64,000 nucleotides of DNA from Georgenia_A wangjunii (GCF_036421915.1 NZ_JAZGOM010000001.1); one strand, 5' to 3'; counted from the stretch's first letter, positions 26,574-36,508 are shown. Program-made: numbers and translations. Notes: generated from the sequence alone by a model not told the origin.

Positions 26574-29500
26574 TCAGGCGCTCGCGAGGAGCTTGCGGAT
26601 GCGCTTGTCGGAGACCTTGACCGGCGTGCCGAGCTGCTGGGCGAAGAGGCTGACCCGCAGCTCCTCGATCATCCAGCGGACCTCCTCCAGCGTCGCGGTC
26701 CGCGCCGGGTCGGGCGCGCTCCGCTCGGCGGACTCGACCGCCGCGGCGAGCTCGTCCTCGAGCTCGCCGACCCGCCACGCGAGGTCCGCGTCCTGGTGGA
26801 CGTTGTCCTGCGCCCGCTCCACACGGCGCTGGGCGGCCCGGAGGTAGCGGGGCAGGTGGACGAGCCGGTCGGGCGGGGTCGCCGAGACGAAGCCGGGGTA
26901 GACGAGCCGCGCCGCCTGGTCCCGTACGTCGGTGAGGGTGTTGAGGAGGAACATCGACGTCGCCTGCTTGATGGCGACCTCGAGGTGGCGGTGGGCCTCG
27001 AGCGCGGCGACGACGTGCCCGACCACCTGGAAGACGCGCTCCTCGAGCTCGCCCCGCACGAAGGCGACGACCGCCCGGTAGGCCTCGGCGTCACGGACGG
27101 GGTCACCGCCGTGGTCCGTGGTCCACACGTCCACGAGGGCCCCGACGGCGGCGAGCTGGACGTCCTCGACGAGGGCGGGGGTGCTCGGGTACGGGCTCGC
27201 GGCCAGCGTGAGCGCCTGCGTGCCCGTCCACCGCGTGGTGACGCGCTGCGTGCTCAGCGCCGTCTCGAGGAGGACGAGGCGGCGCAGACCGAGCCGGTGC
27301 GCGACGGCCTGCTCCCGGGCGTCGGCGAGCAGGCGCAGCGCGACGCCGGCGGGCGCCTTCCCGCGGGCGGGGACGTCGACGAGCGCGGGGTAGGCCCGCA
27401 CGATGAAGCCCTGCCCGCTCGTCGTCTCGACCTGGCGCGGGATGGTGCCGCCGGGGAGCTCGGGCCAGCCGGTGACACCCTCCTGCTCCGCCAGCCCGCC
27501 CCCCGACGGGACGCCGGTGCCGGCCGCCGCACCGGCCGGCACCGGCCCGGCACCACCCGCCGCGGCCGGCGTCGTGCCCGTCGTGCCCCCCGCCTGCCCG
27601 GCCCCGCGACCGGTCTGCCCGGCGGCGTCCCGCGCCTCGGCCATCGCCTGCGCGACGGCGCCGCGCACCGCCGACCGCACGGCGCTCTGCGCCTGCGGGG
27701 CGAGGCGTCGCTGGAGCGAGAGCAGGCTCTTGCTCTCACCGAGCACCGCGCCCTCCTCGGACAGCACGCGGAACGTCATGCGCAGGTGCGCGGGGAGACG
27801 CTCGGCGTCCCACGCGTCGTCGGGCACCTCGACCCCGCGGATCGCGCGGACGGCCCTCGCGAACGCCTCGGTGAACGACGGTGCACCGGGCGGCGCGGGG
27901 GCCACCTCGGGCCAGTCGGGCAGGAGGCCGAGGACCTCGCGGGCCACGTCGGGTGCGGGCACGAGCTGGACGCGGATCTTCTTCGGCAGCGCGCGGATCG
28001 TCGCGGTCGTCAGCTCGGCGAGGAGGCCGGGGACCATCCAGTCGAACCCCTCGTTGCGCAAGCGGCCGAGCACCGCGATCGGGACGTGGACGGTGACGCC
28101 GTCGGCGTCGGCCCCCGGCTCGAACTGGTAGGTGAGGGGGAGGGTGAGGTCCCCCTGGTGCCACGTGTCCGGGAAGTCCGTGCCCGAGACCGCGTCCGCG
28201 TCGGGAAGGAGCAGCTCGCGGGTGAACGTCAGAAGCTCGGGCTCGTCGCGCCGGGCCTTCTTCCACCAGGCGTCGAAGTGGCGGGCGGTGACGATGCCCT
28301 CGGGCAGGCGCTCGTCGTAGAAGTCGGCGAGGCCCTCGGCGTCGATGACGAGCCCGCGCCGGCGGGCGCGGTGCTCGAGCTCCTCCGCCTCGGCGAGGAG
28401 CTCGCGGTTCCGGGCGAAGAACTCGTGGTGGGTACGCCACTCCCCGCCGACGAGCGCGTGCCGGATGAACATCTCCCGGGCGAGCGCCCGTGCCGCGTCG
28501 GTCCCCACAGAGGCGAGGGGCACGGTGCGGTCCGCCACGAGGGTCATCCCGTAGAGGAGCACCTTCTCGTGGACCATCGCGGCGCCCTGCTTGCTCGACC
28601 AGTACGGCTCGGAGTAGGTCCGCTTGCTCAGGTGCGCCGCGACCGGCTCCACCCACTCCGGCTTGATCCGCGCGACCGTGCGCGCGAAGAGCCGCGACGT
28701 CTCGACGAGCTCGGCCGCCATGACCCAGTCGTACGTCTTCTTGACGAGCCCGGAGCCCGGCCAGACGACGAACCGGGTGCCGCGGGCCCCGGCGTAGTCG
28801 CGGCGGCGCTCGTCGTAGCTGCCGAGGTTCGAGAGCAGACCCACGAGGAGCGACTGGTGGAGCGCGTCCGCGCTCGCGGCATCGCTCGAGCGACCGACGG
28901 CGACGGCGGCGGCCGCGGGGTCCTCGCCGACCTCCTCGGGGTGGGGCAGGGCGAGGGGGCGCATCGTCAGGCCGAGGGGCTTGGCGAGCTGGCGGAGCTG
29001 GGCGACGACGTCCTGCCACTCCCGCACGCGCAGGTAGTTGAGGTACTCCGCCCGGCACATCCGGCGGAACGCGGAGCCGGACAGGTCGCGCTGCTGGGTG
29101 CGCAGGTAGCGCCAGAGGTTGAGGTAGGACAGGAAGTCCGACGTGGTGTCGGCGAACCGGCGGTGCTTCGCGTCCGCGGCCTGCTGGTGCTCCGTCGGGC
29201 GCTCGCGCACGTCCTGGACGCTCAGCGCGGCGACGATGATCATCACCTCTGCCGCGCAACCGTTCGTCTGCGCCTCGAGCAGCATCCGCCCGAGCCGCGG
29301 GTCGATGGGAAGCTGGGCGAGCTGGCGGCCGACGTCGGTGAGCCGGGTCCCGCCCGCTGCCCCGGCAGACGGACCCGCCATCGCCCCCGTGGTCCGCCCG
29401 GCGGGGCCGGACGGGGCGTCGGTCGCATCCGCGCCGTCGGGGGCCTGGGTGCCCTCGGGGGCCCGCTCGAGGGCGCCGATCTCGTGGAGGAGCTGGACGC

Positions 29501-31142
29501 CGTCGCGGATCGCACGCGTCTCGGGCGGGTCGACGAACCCGAAGCGCTCGACGTCCCCGAGGCCGAGCGCAGTCATCTGGAGGATGACCGCGGCCAGCGA
29601 CGTCCGCAGGATCTCCGGCTCGGTGTACTCGGGGCGGGACTCGAAGTCCGAGCGGGAGTACAGGCGGATGGCGATGCCGTCCGCGACGCGGCCGCACCGC
29701 CCTGAGCGCTGGTTCGCGCTCGCCTGCGAGATCGGCTCGATCGGCAGCCGCTGGACCTTCGTGCGGTTCGAGTAGCGGGAGATGCGCGCCGTCCCGGGGT
29801 CGACGACGTAGCGGATGCCCGGCACGGTCAACGACGTCTCGGCCACGTTCGTCGCGAGGACGACGCGCCGGACGGCGTGCGGCTCGAAGACGCGGTGCTG
29901 CTCGGCCGCCGAGAGGCGGGCGTAGAGGGGGATGACCTGGACGGCCGACGGCGGGTGCGCGCCACCCTCGTCCGGGGCGACGTACCGGGCGCCGAGGTGC
30001 TCGGCGAGCGCCACGTGGGTGTCCCGGATCTCGCGCTCGCCGGAGAGGAAGACGAGGACGTCACCGGACCCCTCGGCGACGAGCTCGTCGACGGCTTGGC
30101 AGATGGCCGTCGGCTGGTCGAGGTTGTCCGCGGGCGGGACGGTGACGCCCACGTCCGTCCCGTCCTCCTCGGTGTCCTCGGTGTCCGGGACGAGCGGGCG
30201 GTAGCGGATCTCCACCGGGTAGGTGCGCCCGGAGACCTCGACGACGGGCGCCGGGCGCAGGAGCGGACCCTCGCGGCGGGCGCCCTCGCGCACGCCGAAG
30301 TGCTCCGCGAACCGGGCCGAGTCGATCGTCGCCGACGTGATGATGACCTTGAGGTCGGGGCGGTCGGGGAGGAGGCGGGCGAGGTAGCCGAGGATGAAGT
30401 CGATGTTGAGGGACCGCTCGTGCGCCTCGTCGACGATGATCGTGTCGTACCGGCGAAGGAGCGGGTCGCGCTGGATCTCGGCGAGGAGGATGCCGTCGGT
30501 CATGAGCTTGACGAGGGTCGTCGGCCCCACCTCGTCGGTGAAGCGCACCTGGTAGCCGACGGCGCCGCCCATGCTCACGCCGAGCTCGTCCGCGATGCGC
30601 TCGGCGACCGTGCGCGCGGCGATGCGCCGCGGCTGGGTGTGGCCGATGGTCCCGGTGATGCCCCGGCCGAGCTCGAGGCAGATCTTGGGGATCTGGGTGG
30701 TCTTTCCCGAGCCCGTCTCGCCCGCGACGATGACGACCTGGTTCTCCGCGATCGCCCGGGCGATGTCCTCCCGGCGGGCGGAGACCGGCAGCTCCTCGGG
30801 ATAGGTGATGACGGGCAGGGCGGCGCGGCGAGCGGCGAGCTGCTCCTCGCTCGGCGGACGGAAGCCGCGGCGCCCTGACCGCTGCCCGCGCGGAGGGTCG
30901 GTGCCCGCGCCGCGGAGCCTCGCGGGCTGCGTGCGGGAGGACTGCGCGCGGGTCTCTTCGGTCCTGACGGCGCCGCTCTCGTCCTCGGCGGTGGCGCGAG
31001 GGCCGGACGCGGGACCGCCCGCCCTGCCCCGGCCGCGTCCGCGGCGCCGACCGCGCGGCGAACCCGGCCCGCGCGGGACACCGCCGTCGGGAGAGCCGCC
31101 GACGGGCGGCGCCGCCGGCTCTGCACCCTCGTCGTGGCTCAC
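26574..31142 (-). CDS. hrpA: DEAH-box ATP-dependent RNA helicase HrpA
   Basis: A very long (about 1522 residues) helicase. After a basic, Arg/Gly/Pro-rich N-terminal tail of about 110 residues, the SF2 core begins: Walker A AGETGSGKTT near residue 140, DEAH box VDEAHERS, ITSATIDSARF, and motif VI NQRSGRCGRVADG. HA2/OB domains and the large HrpA-specific C-terminal region follow. Two Ala/Gly/Pro/Thr-rich inserts interrupt it (coded near 29360-29440 and 27481-27640). GTG 31142 is the chosen start; a longer frame extends 17 residues upstream. HrpA remodels RNA and rescues stalled ribosomes in other bacteria (family knowledge). Confidence 0.95.
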   Translation of the reverse strand: MSHDEGAEPAAPPVGGSPDGGVPRGPGSPRGRRRGRGRGRAGGPASGPRATAEDESGAVRTEETRAQSSRTQPARLRGAGTDPPRGQRSGRRGFRPPSEEQLAARRAALPVITYPEELPVSARREDIARAIAENQVVIVAGETGSGKTTQIPKICLELGRGITGTIGHTQPRRIAARTVAERIADELGVSMGGAVGYQVRFTDEVGPTTLVKLMTDGILLAEIQRDPLLRRYDTIIVDEAHERSLNIDFILGYLARLLPDRPDLKVIITSATIDSARFAEHFGVREGARREGPLLRPAPVVEVSGRTYPVEIRYRPLVPDTEDTEEDGTDVGVTVPPADNLDQPTAICQAVDELVAEGSGDVLVFLSGEREIRDTHVALAEHLGARYVAPDEGGAHPPSAVQVIPLYARLSAAEQHRVFEPHAVRRVVLATNVAETSLTVPGIRYVVDPGTARISRYSNRTKVQRLPIEPISQASANQRSGRCGRVADGIAIRLYSRSDFESRPEYTEPEILRTSLAAVILQMTALGLGDVERFGFVDPPETRAIRDGVQLLHEIGALERAPEGTQAPDGADATDAPSGPAGRTTGAMAGPSAGAAGGTRLTDVGRQLAQLPIDPRLGRMLLEAQTNGCAAEVMIIVAALSVQDVRERPTEHQQAADAKHRRFADTTSDFLSYLNLWRYLRTQQRDLSGSAFRRMCRAEYLNYLRVREWQDVVAQLRQLAKPLGLTMRPLALPHPEEVGEDPAAAAVAVGRSSDAASADALHQSLLVGLLSNLGSYDERRRDYAGARGTRFVVWPGSGLVKKTYDWVMAAELVETSRLFARTVARIKPEWVEPVAAHLSKRTYSEPYWSSKQGAAMVHEKVLLYGMTLVADRTVPLASVGTDAARALAREMFIRHALVGGEWRTHHEFFARNRELLAEAEELEHRARRRGLVIDAEGLADFYDERLPEGIVTARHFDAWWKKARRDEPELLTFTRELLLPDADAVSGTDFPDTWHQGDLTLPLTYQFEPGADADGVTVHVPIAVLGRLRNEGFDWMVPGLLAELTTATIRALPKKIRVQLVPAPDVAREVLGLLPDWPEVAPAPPGAPSFTEAFARAVRAIRGVEVPDDAWDAERLPAHLRMTFRVLSEEGAVLGESKSLLSLQRRLAPQAQSAVRSAVRGAVAQAMAEARDAAGQTGRGAGQAGGTTGTTPAAAGGAGPVPAGAAAGTGVPSGGGLAEQEGVTGWPELPGGTIPRQVETTSGQGFIVRAYPALVDVPARGKAPAGVALRLLADAREQAVAHRLGLRRLVLLETALSTQRVTTRWTGTQALTLAASPYPSTPALVEDVQLAAVGALVDVWTTDHGGDPVRDAEAYRAVVAFVRGELEERVFQVVGHVVAALEAHRHLEVAIKQATSMFLLNTLTDVRDQAARLVYPGFVSATPPDRLVHLPRYLRAAQRRVERAQDNVHQDADLAWRVGELEDELAAAVESAERSAPDPARTATLEEVRWMIEELRVSLFAQQLGTPVKVSDKRIRKLLASA

Positions 31143-31280
31143 GGTCGACCATTCTCGCCGATGGCCACCCCGGCTGGCACACCCACCGCGCACGTGGCCT
31201 CCGAAGGACCGGCGGGCGCCGGTCGGCGCGCGGCCGCCGGCGCTCCCCGACCGGCGGACGCGGGGTGCGTGCGTGTCGTG

Positions 31281-31613
31281 TCAGGCGGCGGGTCCCGGCG
31301 TGGCGAGGGGCGCGCCGGCGGACCGGCGACCGGGACGCGCCGCGGCGCTCAGCGCCCCGCGGGTGAGGTAGGTCGTGAGCCACGCGGTGTCCATGAGCGA
31401 CGGGGTGATGCTCCGCTGGGCCGGGGCGCTCACCGTCGGGGCGTGGATGAGGCCCCTCTCTCCGGCGAGGACGCGCCGGTCGATCTCCGCGGCCAGCTCG
31501 ACGAGGCGCCTGCCGAGGTCGGCATGAGGCATGTGGCTGCCCACGTCCGCCGCGAGCGCGGTGGCCCACTCCTGCTCCAGCACGTCGCTGGGTACGTCCC
31601 TCCACGAAGTCAT
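31281..31613 (-). CDS. Small hypothetical protein
   Basis: A 110-residue protein I do not recognise. It is rich in Ala/Arg, with a central amphipathic helix (GRRLVELAAEIDRRVLAGERG) and no signal peptide or membrane segment. A strong ribosome site (GGAGGTG, five bases before the ATG at 31613) argues that it is translated. It is upstream of hrpA on the same strand with a 138-base gap. Confidence 0.55.
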   Translation of the reverse strand: MTSWRDVPSDVLEQEWATALAADVGSHMPHADLGRRLVELAAEIDRRVLAGERGLIHAPTVSAPAQRSITPSLMDTAWLTTYLTRGALSAAARPGRRSAGAPLATPGPAA

Positions 31614-31926
31614 CGAGCACCTCCACCTCGTCGGGGCCTGCCCGTCGCTCGACGGCCTGGCCCCTCGTCACCGAAGCCGGGACGCCCCGCACTGCGTCCG
31701 CGGACGCGGCGCGAGCGCCGTGGGGAACGCGCTGGGCTCGGGAGCCGTGGCACGCTCCATACCGATCCTTGCCCTACCCGTGACGTGGTCTCACGGGTTC
31801 TCATTGTGGTTCTCACGCGCGGGCAGCCGCAATAGATCAAAGTCGAGAACCGCCGGCGTCTCCCCGGTGCCGGCGCCGGGGAGACGCCGGCCACGACGAC
31901 CCACCCGCGTACGGGAGGATGGAGGC
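31614..31926. other. Divergent intergenic region with a 16-bp perfect hairpin
   Basis: A 313-base gap between divergent genes. The segment 31790-31845 is A/T-richer and probably holds promoters (for example TTGTGG near 31805). At 31852-31867 and 31876-31891 lie perfectly complementary arms (GCCGGCGTCTCCCCGG and its complement) around an eight-base loop. The hairpin ends 35 bases before the start of the rightward gene, so it would sit in that gene's 5' leader or act as an insulator. No gene is seen in the gap. Confidence 0.55.
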
Positions 31927-32934
31927 GTGGGAAGAGTCGTGGGATGGGCGGTGACGCTCCTGCTCGCCGTCGCGGCCGTCATCTCGCTCGACCCCGCGCG
32001 CGTCGGGCTCTCGACCGTCGTCCCGCTCGCGCAGGTCCTCCCTTTCCGCACCGTCCTCGCGGCGGCGTTCGTCCTCGCCGGGCTCGCCCTGCTGCTCGCC
32101 GCCCTCGCCGGCGCCCTCCGCCGCCGCGGCGGGACGAGGCGCACGGTGCTCGCCGCTGTGCTCCTCCTCGTCGGAGCCGGGCACGGCTGGGTCACGCTCG
32201 ACCGCGGCGTGACGAACGATGGCGCGCTCGGCGCGGAGCCCGGCGCGGCTGACATCACGGTGCTCACCCTCAACACCTACGGCGGCGCGTCGAGCGCGGA
32301 GGAGGTCGCCGTGGCCGCCGTCGACGTCGGTGCCGACGTCCTCACCCTCCCCGAGACGGCCGCCGACGACGCCGCGCGCGTGGCCGACCTCATCGCCTCC
32401 TCCGGAGGCCCCACGTTCCAGGTGTTCGTCCGCACGAGCGGCGGCTGGGACGCCCGCTCGACGGCGCTGCTCGTCAGCGAGCGGCTCGGCCGCTACGCGG
32501 AGGCCGAAGGGCCGGGCACGACGCTCGGGTCCGTCCGGGCGGAGCCCGTCGACGGCGCGGGGCCCGTCCTCGTCGCCGTCCACCCCGTCGCGCCCGTGGC
32601 GGAGGCGATGGAGGAGTGGGAGGCGGACCTCGAGGCCGTCATGGAGGTGTGCCGCGCGACGCCCGGGGTCATCGTCGCGGGCGACTTCAACGCCACGCTC
32701 GACCACGGACCGATGCGCGACGCAGGGGCGTGCGTCGACGGCGCCGTCGCCGCGGGCGTCGGGGGTGTGGCGACGTGGCCGGCGCGGCTTCCCGCGCTCG
32801 TCGGCACGACGATCGACCACGTGCTCGTCGACGGCGGTGCGTTCGACGTCGTCGACGGAGCGGTCCTCGAGGTGGGCGGGAGCGACCACCGCGCCGTCGC
32901 GGTGCGGATGGCGCCCCGGCCCGCCGCACGCTGA
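31927..32934 (+). CDS. Membrane-anchored endonuclease/exonuclease/phosphatase-family protein
   Basis: A 335-residue protein with three N-terminal membrane helices (about residues 5-95), then an extracytoplasmic EEP-fold domain. The domain shows ITVLTLNTYGG, LTLPETAADDA, VIVAGDFNATLDHGP and GGSDHRAVAVRM, the metal and catalytic motifs of the DNase I/phosphodiesterase superfamily. The GTG at 31927 follows GGAGGATGGAGG. Substrates in this family range from nucleic acids to phospholipids; none can be assigned. Confidence 0.87.
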   Translation: MGRVVGWAVTLLLAVAAVISLDPARVGLSTVVPLAQVLPFRTVLAAAFVLAGLALLLAALAGALRRRGGTRRTVLAAVLLLVGAGHGWVTLDRGVTNDGALGAEPGAADITVLTLNTYGGASSAEEVAVAAVDVGADVLTLPETAADDAARVADLIASSGGPTFQVFVRTSGGWDARSTALLVSERLGRYAEAEGPGTTLGSVRAEPVDGAGPVLVAVHPVAPVAEAMEEWEADLEAVMEVCRATPGVIVAGDFNATLDHGPMRDAGACVDGAVAAGVGGVATWPARLPALVGTTIDHVLVDGGAFDVVDGAVLEVGGSDHRAVAVRMAPRPAAR

Positions 32935-33042
32935 GCCGCACCACCTCGACGCCGCCGTGCCCGCGGGCTGGTCCTCCGGCCGCCGTCGTCTCGTCAGGTG
33001 GACGGTCATTGATCGCGGGACGGAACGCCGCCACGATCGCAC

Positions 33043-33131
33043 CACCATCCAGAGCGGCTGAGAGTCCTGGCTCATCGACGCCGCAGCAACCCCCCGTCCC
33101 CGGTGAGGGTGCTTCCGCCAGGTTCGATGGG
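33043..33131 (+). promoter_or_regulatory. SAM riboswitch upstream of metF-metE
   Basis: The leader has the SAM-riboswitch hallmarks in order: a 5' arm CCATC pairing with GATGG at the 3' end, AGAGCGGCTGAGAG, the CTGGCTCATCGACGCC core, GCAACC, and GGTGCTTCCGCCAGG. This arrangement resembles the SAM-I/SAM-IV superfamily and precedes two methionine-synthesis genes, as expected. It would turn the operon down when S-adenosylmethionine is abundant. The subclass needs a covariance-model search. Confidence 0.82.
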
Positions 33132-33144
33132 GGAGTCGACGTCT

Positions 33145-34107
33145 GTGAGCACCGCTAGCCTCGTGAACGTGCCGACCGCGCGTCCGACCGTCTCGTTCGA
33201 GCTCTACCCGCCACGCACCGCCACCGGTGCCGCGGCCGCCTGGGAGACCGTCGAGCGCCTCGCCGGCGCGGCCCCGGACTTCTTCTCCGTCACGTACGGG
33301 GCGTCCGGCTCGTCGCGCCGGGCCTCGCGCGACGTCGTCCAGCGGATCCTCGCCGAGACGTCCGTGACGCCGATCGCCCACCTCACGTGCGTGGGCAGCT
33401 CGCGCGCCGAGCTGGCGCGGCTCGTCGCCGACCTCCTCGACGACGGCGTGCGGGACTTCCTCGCGCTGCGCGGCGACCCGCCGCAGGGTGAACCCGAGTG
33501 GGTGCCACGGCCCGACGGGCTCAACCGCGCGAGCGAGCTCGTCGCCCTCATCCGGCAGGTGGAGGAGGCGCGCCTCGGGCCCGCCGGCGGGGTGAGCATC
33601 GCCGTGGCCGCGTACCCGAGCGGCACGACCCACTCCCGCTCCCAGGACGTCCGGGCGCTGCGCGAGAAGCAGGACGCCGGGGCGGACTTCGCCATCACGC
33701 AGGTCTTCTACGACGCCGGCGCCTACGTCGACCTGTGCACGGAGGCCCGCGCGGCGGGCGTCCACCTGCCGATCGTCGCCGGCGTCATCCCCGCGACCGA
33801 CCCCGGACGCCTCACGCGGCTCGCCGAGCTCACGGGCGTCGACGTGCCGCCCGCGCTCCTCGACGCCCTCGCCGTCGAGGACCCGGCGCTCCGCCACGAG
33901 CGTGGGATCGCCGCGACGCTGCGTCTCATCGATGCCGTCCTCGCCGCCGGCGCCCCCGGCCTGCACATCTACACGTTCAACCAGCACCGCCCGGCGCTCG
34001 ACGTCATCGAGCACCTGCGCCGCCGCATCCCGACGTCGCACGACGACGCGTGGCCGTCCCCGGCACCCGTCTACCCGCCCCTGCCCCAGCCCGCCCCCAC
34101 CGCGTGA
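33145..34107 (+). CDS. metF: 5,10-methylenetetrahydrofolate reductase
   Basis: MetF reduces methylene-THF to methyl-THF, the methyl donor for MetE. The 320-residue TIM-barrel flavoprotein shows SFELYPPRT, FFSVTYGASG, LALRGDPPQGEPEW and AVAAYPSGTTHSRS. The flavin/folate-site motif DFAITQVFYDA follows, then HIYTFNQHRPALDV near the end. I use GTG 33145, which has GGGGGAG upstream. An in-frame ATG at 33127 lies inside the riboswitch stem and is less likely. It precedes metE by seven bases. Confidence 0.94.
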   Translation: MSTASLVNVPTARPTVSFELYPPRTATGAAAAWETVERLAGAAPDFFSVTYGASGSSRRASRDVVQRILAETSVTPIAHLTCVGSSRAELARLVADLLDDGVRDFLALRGDPPQGEPEWVPRPDGLNRASELVALIRQVEEARLGPAGGVSIAVAAYPSGTTHSRSQDVRALREKQDAGADFAITQVFYDAGAYVDLCTEARAAGVHLPIVAGVIPATDPGRLTRLAELTGVDVPPALLDALAVEDPALRHERGIAATLRLIDAVLAAGAPGLHIYTFNQHRPALDVIEHLRRRIPTSHDDAWPSPAPVYPPLPQPAPTA

Positions 34108-34114
34108 GGACCTC

Positions 34115-36508
34115 ATGACCGACACGACGATCCCCAACCTGCCGACGGCGACGATCCTCGGCTACCCGCGCATCGGACCCGACCGCGAGCTCAAGCGCGC
34201 GACCGAGTCGTTCTGGGCCGGCCGGTCCGAGGTCGACGACCTCGAGGCCGCCGCCGCCGAGCTGCGCCGGGCCACGCGAGCCCGGCTCGTCGGTCTGGGG
34301 CTGGGCCGTGACGACGCCTCCATCCCGAGCGACTTCTCCTACTACGACCAGGTCCTCGACACCGCGACGACGCTCGGCGCGGTCCCGCCCCGGTTCGCCC
34401 GCGAGCTCGACGCCGAGGGGCGCCTGGACCTCGCGGGGTACTTCACCGTCGCGCGCGGCGAGGGGGAGCGCGCGCCGCTGGAGATGACGAAGTGGTTCGA
34501 CTCCAACTACCACTACCTCGTCCCGGAGATCAGTCCGGAGACCGGGTTCCGCCTCGCGGACGACCGCGTCGTGCAGCTCTTCCTCGAGGCCGCGGGCGAG
34601 GGCATCACGACCCGCCCGACGATCGTCGGCCCGGTGACGTTCCTTCTCCTGAGCAAGGCCGTCGGGGCCACGCCCGCCGCGGACGGTGCCGCCCCGGTGG
34701 TCCCCGCCCCCGAGGGCTTCGACCCGCTCGACCGCCTCGAGGACGTCCTGCCCGTCTACGCCGAGCTGCTCCGCGCCCTCAGCCAGGCCGGCGCGCCGTG
34801 GGTCCAGCTCGAGGAGCCCGCCCTCGCCGTCGACACGTGGGACGTGCCACGCGAGCGCGTCCTCGCCGCGACGGCCCGCGCGTACGAGGCGCTGTCCGTC
34901 GAGCTGCGCCGCCCCGAGCGGCCCGCCATCTTCGTGCCCGTCTCCTACGGCGCGGCCGACGACGCCCTCGCGGTGCTGGGCGCCACCGACGTCGAGGCCG
35001 TCGGCATCGACCTCGTGCGCGGGGACGTTCCGGCACCGGAGGTCCTCGAGACCCTCCGCACGACGATCGTCGTCGCCGGCGTCGTCGACGGGCGCAACGT
35101 GTGGCGCGCGGACCTCGACTCCGCGCTCGGCACCCTCGAGCGCCTCGCCGCGGGCCTGCGCCCTGACGCCGTCGCCGAGGGGTGGCTCGCCGTGGCGACC
35201 TCGACCTCCCTCCAGCACGTCCCGCACGACGTGGCCGCGGAGCCCAACCTCAGCGACGAGCTGCGCAGCTGGCTGGCCTTCGCCGACCAGAAGGTCGGCG
35301 AGGTGAGCACGCTCGCGACCGGCCTCAGCGCGGGACGCGACGCCGTCGCCGACGCGCTCTCCGACGCCGCGCACGCGCGCCGTACCCGGCTCGAGCACTC
35401 CGGCGTCACCCGCCCCGACGTCCGTGAGCGCGCCGCCGCCCTCGGCGAGGACGACTACCGGCGCAGCGACTTCGCCGCCCGGACCGAGGCGCAGAACCGC
35501 GTCCTCGACCTCCCCCCGCTCCCGACGACGACGATCGGCTCCTTCCCGCAGACGCCGGAGATCCGCCGGGCGCGCGCCGCGCACCGCAAGGGGCAGCTGA
35601 GCGCCGAAGAGTACACGGACGAGATGCGCGCGGAGATCCGGCGCGTCGTCGAGCTCCAGGAGGAGATCGGCCTCGACGTCCTCGTGCACGGGGAGCCTGA
35701 GCGCAACGACATGGTGCAGTACTTCGCCGAGAACCTCGACGGGTTCGCGGTGACGGAGAACGGCTGGGTGCAGTCCTACGGCACCCGGTGCACGCGGCCG
35801 TCGCTGCTGTGGGGCGACGTCACGCGTCCCGCCCCCATCACCGTGGAGTGGGCCACCTACGCGGCATCGCTCACGGCGAAGCCGGTCAAGGGGATGCTCA
35901 CCGGACCCGTGACGATCCTCGCGTGGTCCTTCGTCCGCGACGACCAGCCGCTCGCGGACACCGCCACGCAGGTGGCGCTCGCGCTGCGCGAGGAGGTGAG
36001 TGACCTCGAGGCGGCAGGAATCGGCATCATCCAGGTCGACGAGCCCGCGCTGCGCGAGCTGCTGCCGCTGCGGGCGGCGGACCAGCCCGCGTACCTCGAC
36101 TGGTCGGTCGGGTCCTTCCGGCTGGCGACGGCGGGGGTGCGCGACGAGACCCAGATCCACACCCACCTGTGCTACTCCGAGTTCGGCGAGGTCATCGGAG
36201 CCATCGACGGCCTCGACGCCGACGTGACGAGCATCGAGGCGGCTCGCTCGAAGATGGAGATCCTCCCGGACCTCGCCTCGTCCGGCTACGCACGCGGCAT
36301 CGGCCCGGGCGTCTACGACATCCACTCCCCGCGCGTGCCGAGCACCGAGGAGATCGCCGAGCTCCTCGCCGACGCGGCGCGCTCGGTGCCCACCGGCCTG
36401 CTGTGGGCGAACCCGGACTGCGGGCTCAAGACCCGCCGGTACGAGGAGGTCACCCCCGCGCTCAAGAACCTCGTCGCAGCGACGGCGCAGGTGCGCGCGG
36501 GCCTGTAG
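34115..36508 (+). CDS. metE: Cobalamin-independent methionine synthase
   Basis: MetE transfers a methyl group from methyl-tetrahydropteroyl-triglutamate to homocysteine. The 797-residue length fits the duplicated-barrel family. The N-terminal barrel has LGYPRIGPDRELKRA and MTKWFDSNYHYLVPE; the C-terminal barrel begins PPLPTTTIGSFPQT. Zinc/homocysteine-site motifs are visible: LVHGEPERNDMVQYF, HTHLCYSEF with the zinc His and Cys, and WANPDCGLKTR with the last Cys. The ATG follows GAGGACCTC. It shares the SAM-riboswitch leader with metF. Confidence 0.96.
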   Translation: MTDTTIPNLPTATILGYPRIGPDRELKRATESFWAGRSEVDDLEAAAAELRRATRARLVGLGLGRDDASIPSDFSYYDQVLDTATTLGAVPPRFARELDAEGRLDLAGYFTVARGEGERAPLEMTKWFDSNYHYLVPEISPETGFRLADDRVVQLFLEAAGEGITTRPTIVGPVTFLLLSKAVGATPAADGAAPVVPAPEGFDPLDRLEDVLPVYAELLRALSQAGAPWVQLEEPALAVDTWDVPRERVLAATARAYEALSVELRRPERPAIFVPVSYGAADDALAVLGATDVEAVGIDLVRGDVPAPEVLETLRTTIVVAGVVDGRNVWRADLDSALGTLERLAAGLRPDAVAEGWLAVATSTSLQHVPHDVAAEPNLSDELRSWLAFADQKVGEVSTLATGLSAGRDAVADALSDAAHARRTRLEHSGVTRPDVRERAAALGEDDYRRSDFAARTEAQNRVLDLPPLPTTTIGSFPQTPEIRRARAAHRKGQLSAEEYTDEMRAEIRRVVELQEEIGLDVLVHGEPERNDMVQYFAENLDGFAVTENGWVQSYGTRCTRPSLLWGDVTRPAPITVEWATYAASLTAKPVKGMLTGPVTILAWSFVRDDQPLADTATQVALALREEVSDLEAAGIGIIQVDEPALRELLPLRAADQPAYLDWSVGSFRLATAGVRDETQIHTHLCYSEFGEVIGAIDGLDADVTSIEAARSKMEILPDLASSGYARGIGPGVYDIHSPRVPSTEEIAELLADAARSVPTGLLWANPDCGLKTRRYEEVTPALKNLVAATAQVRAGL

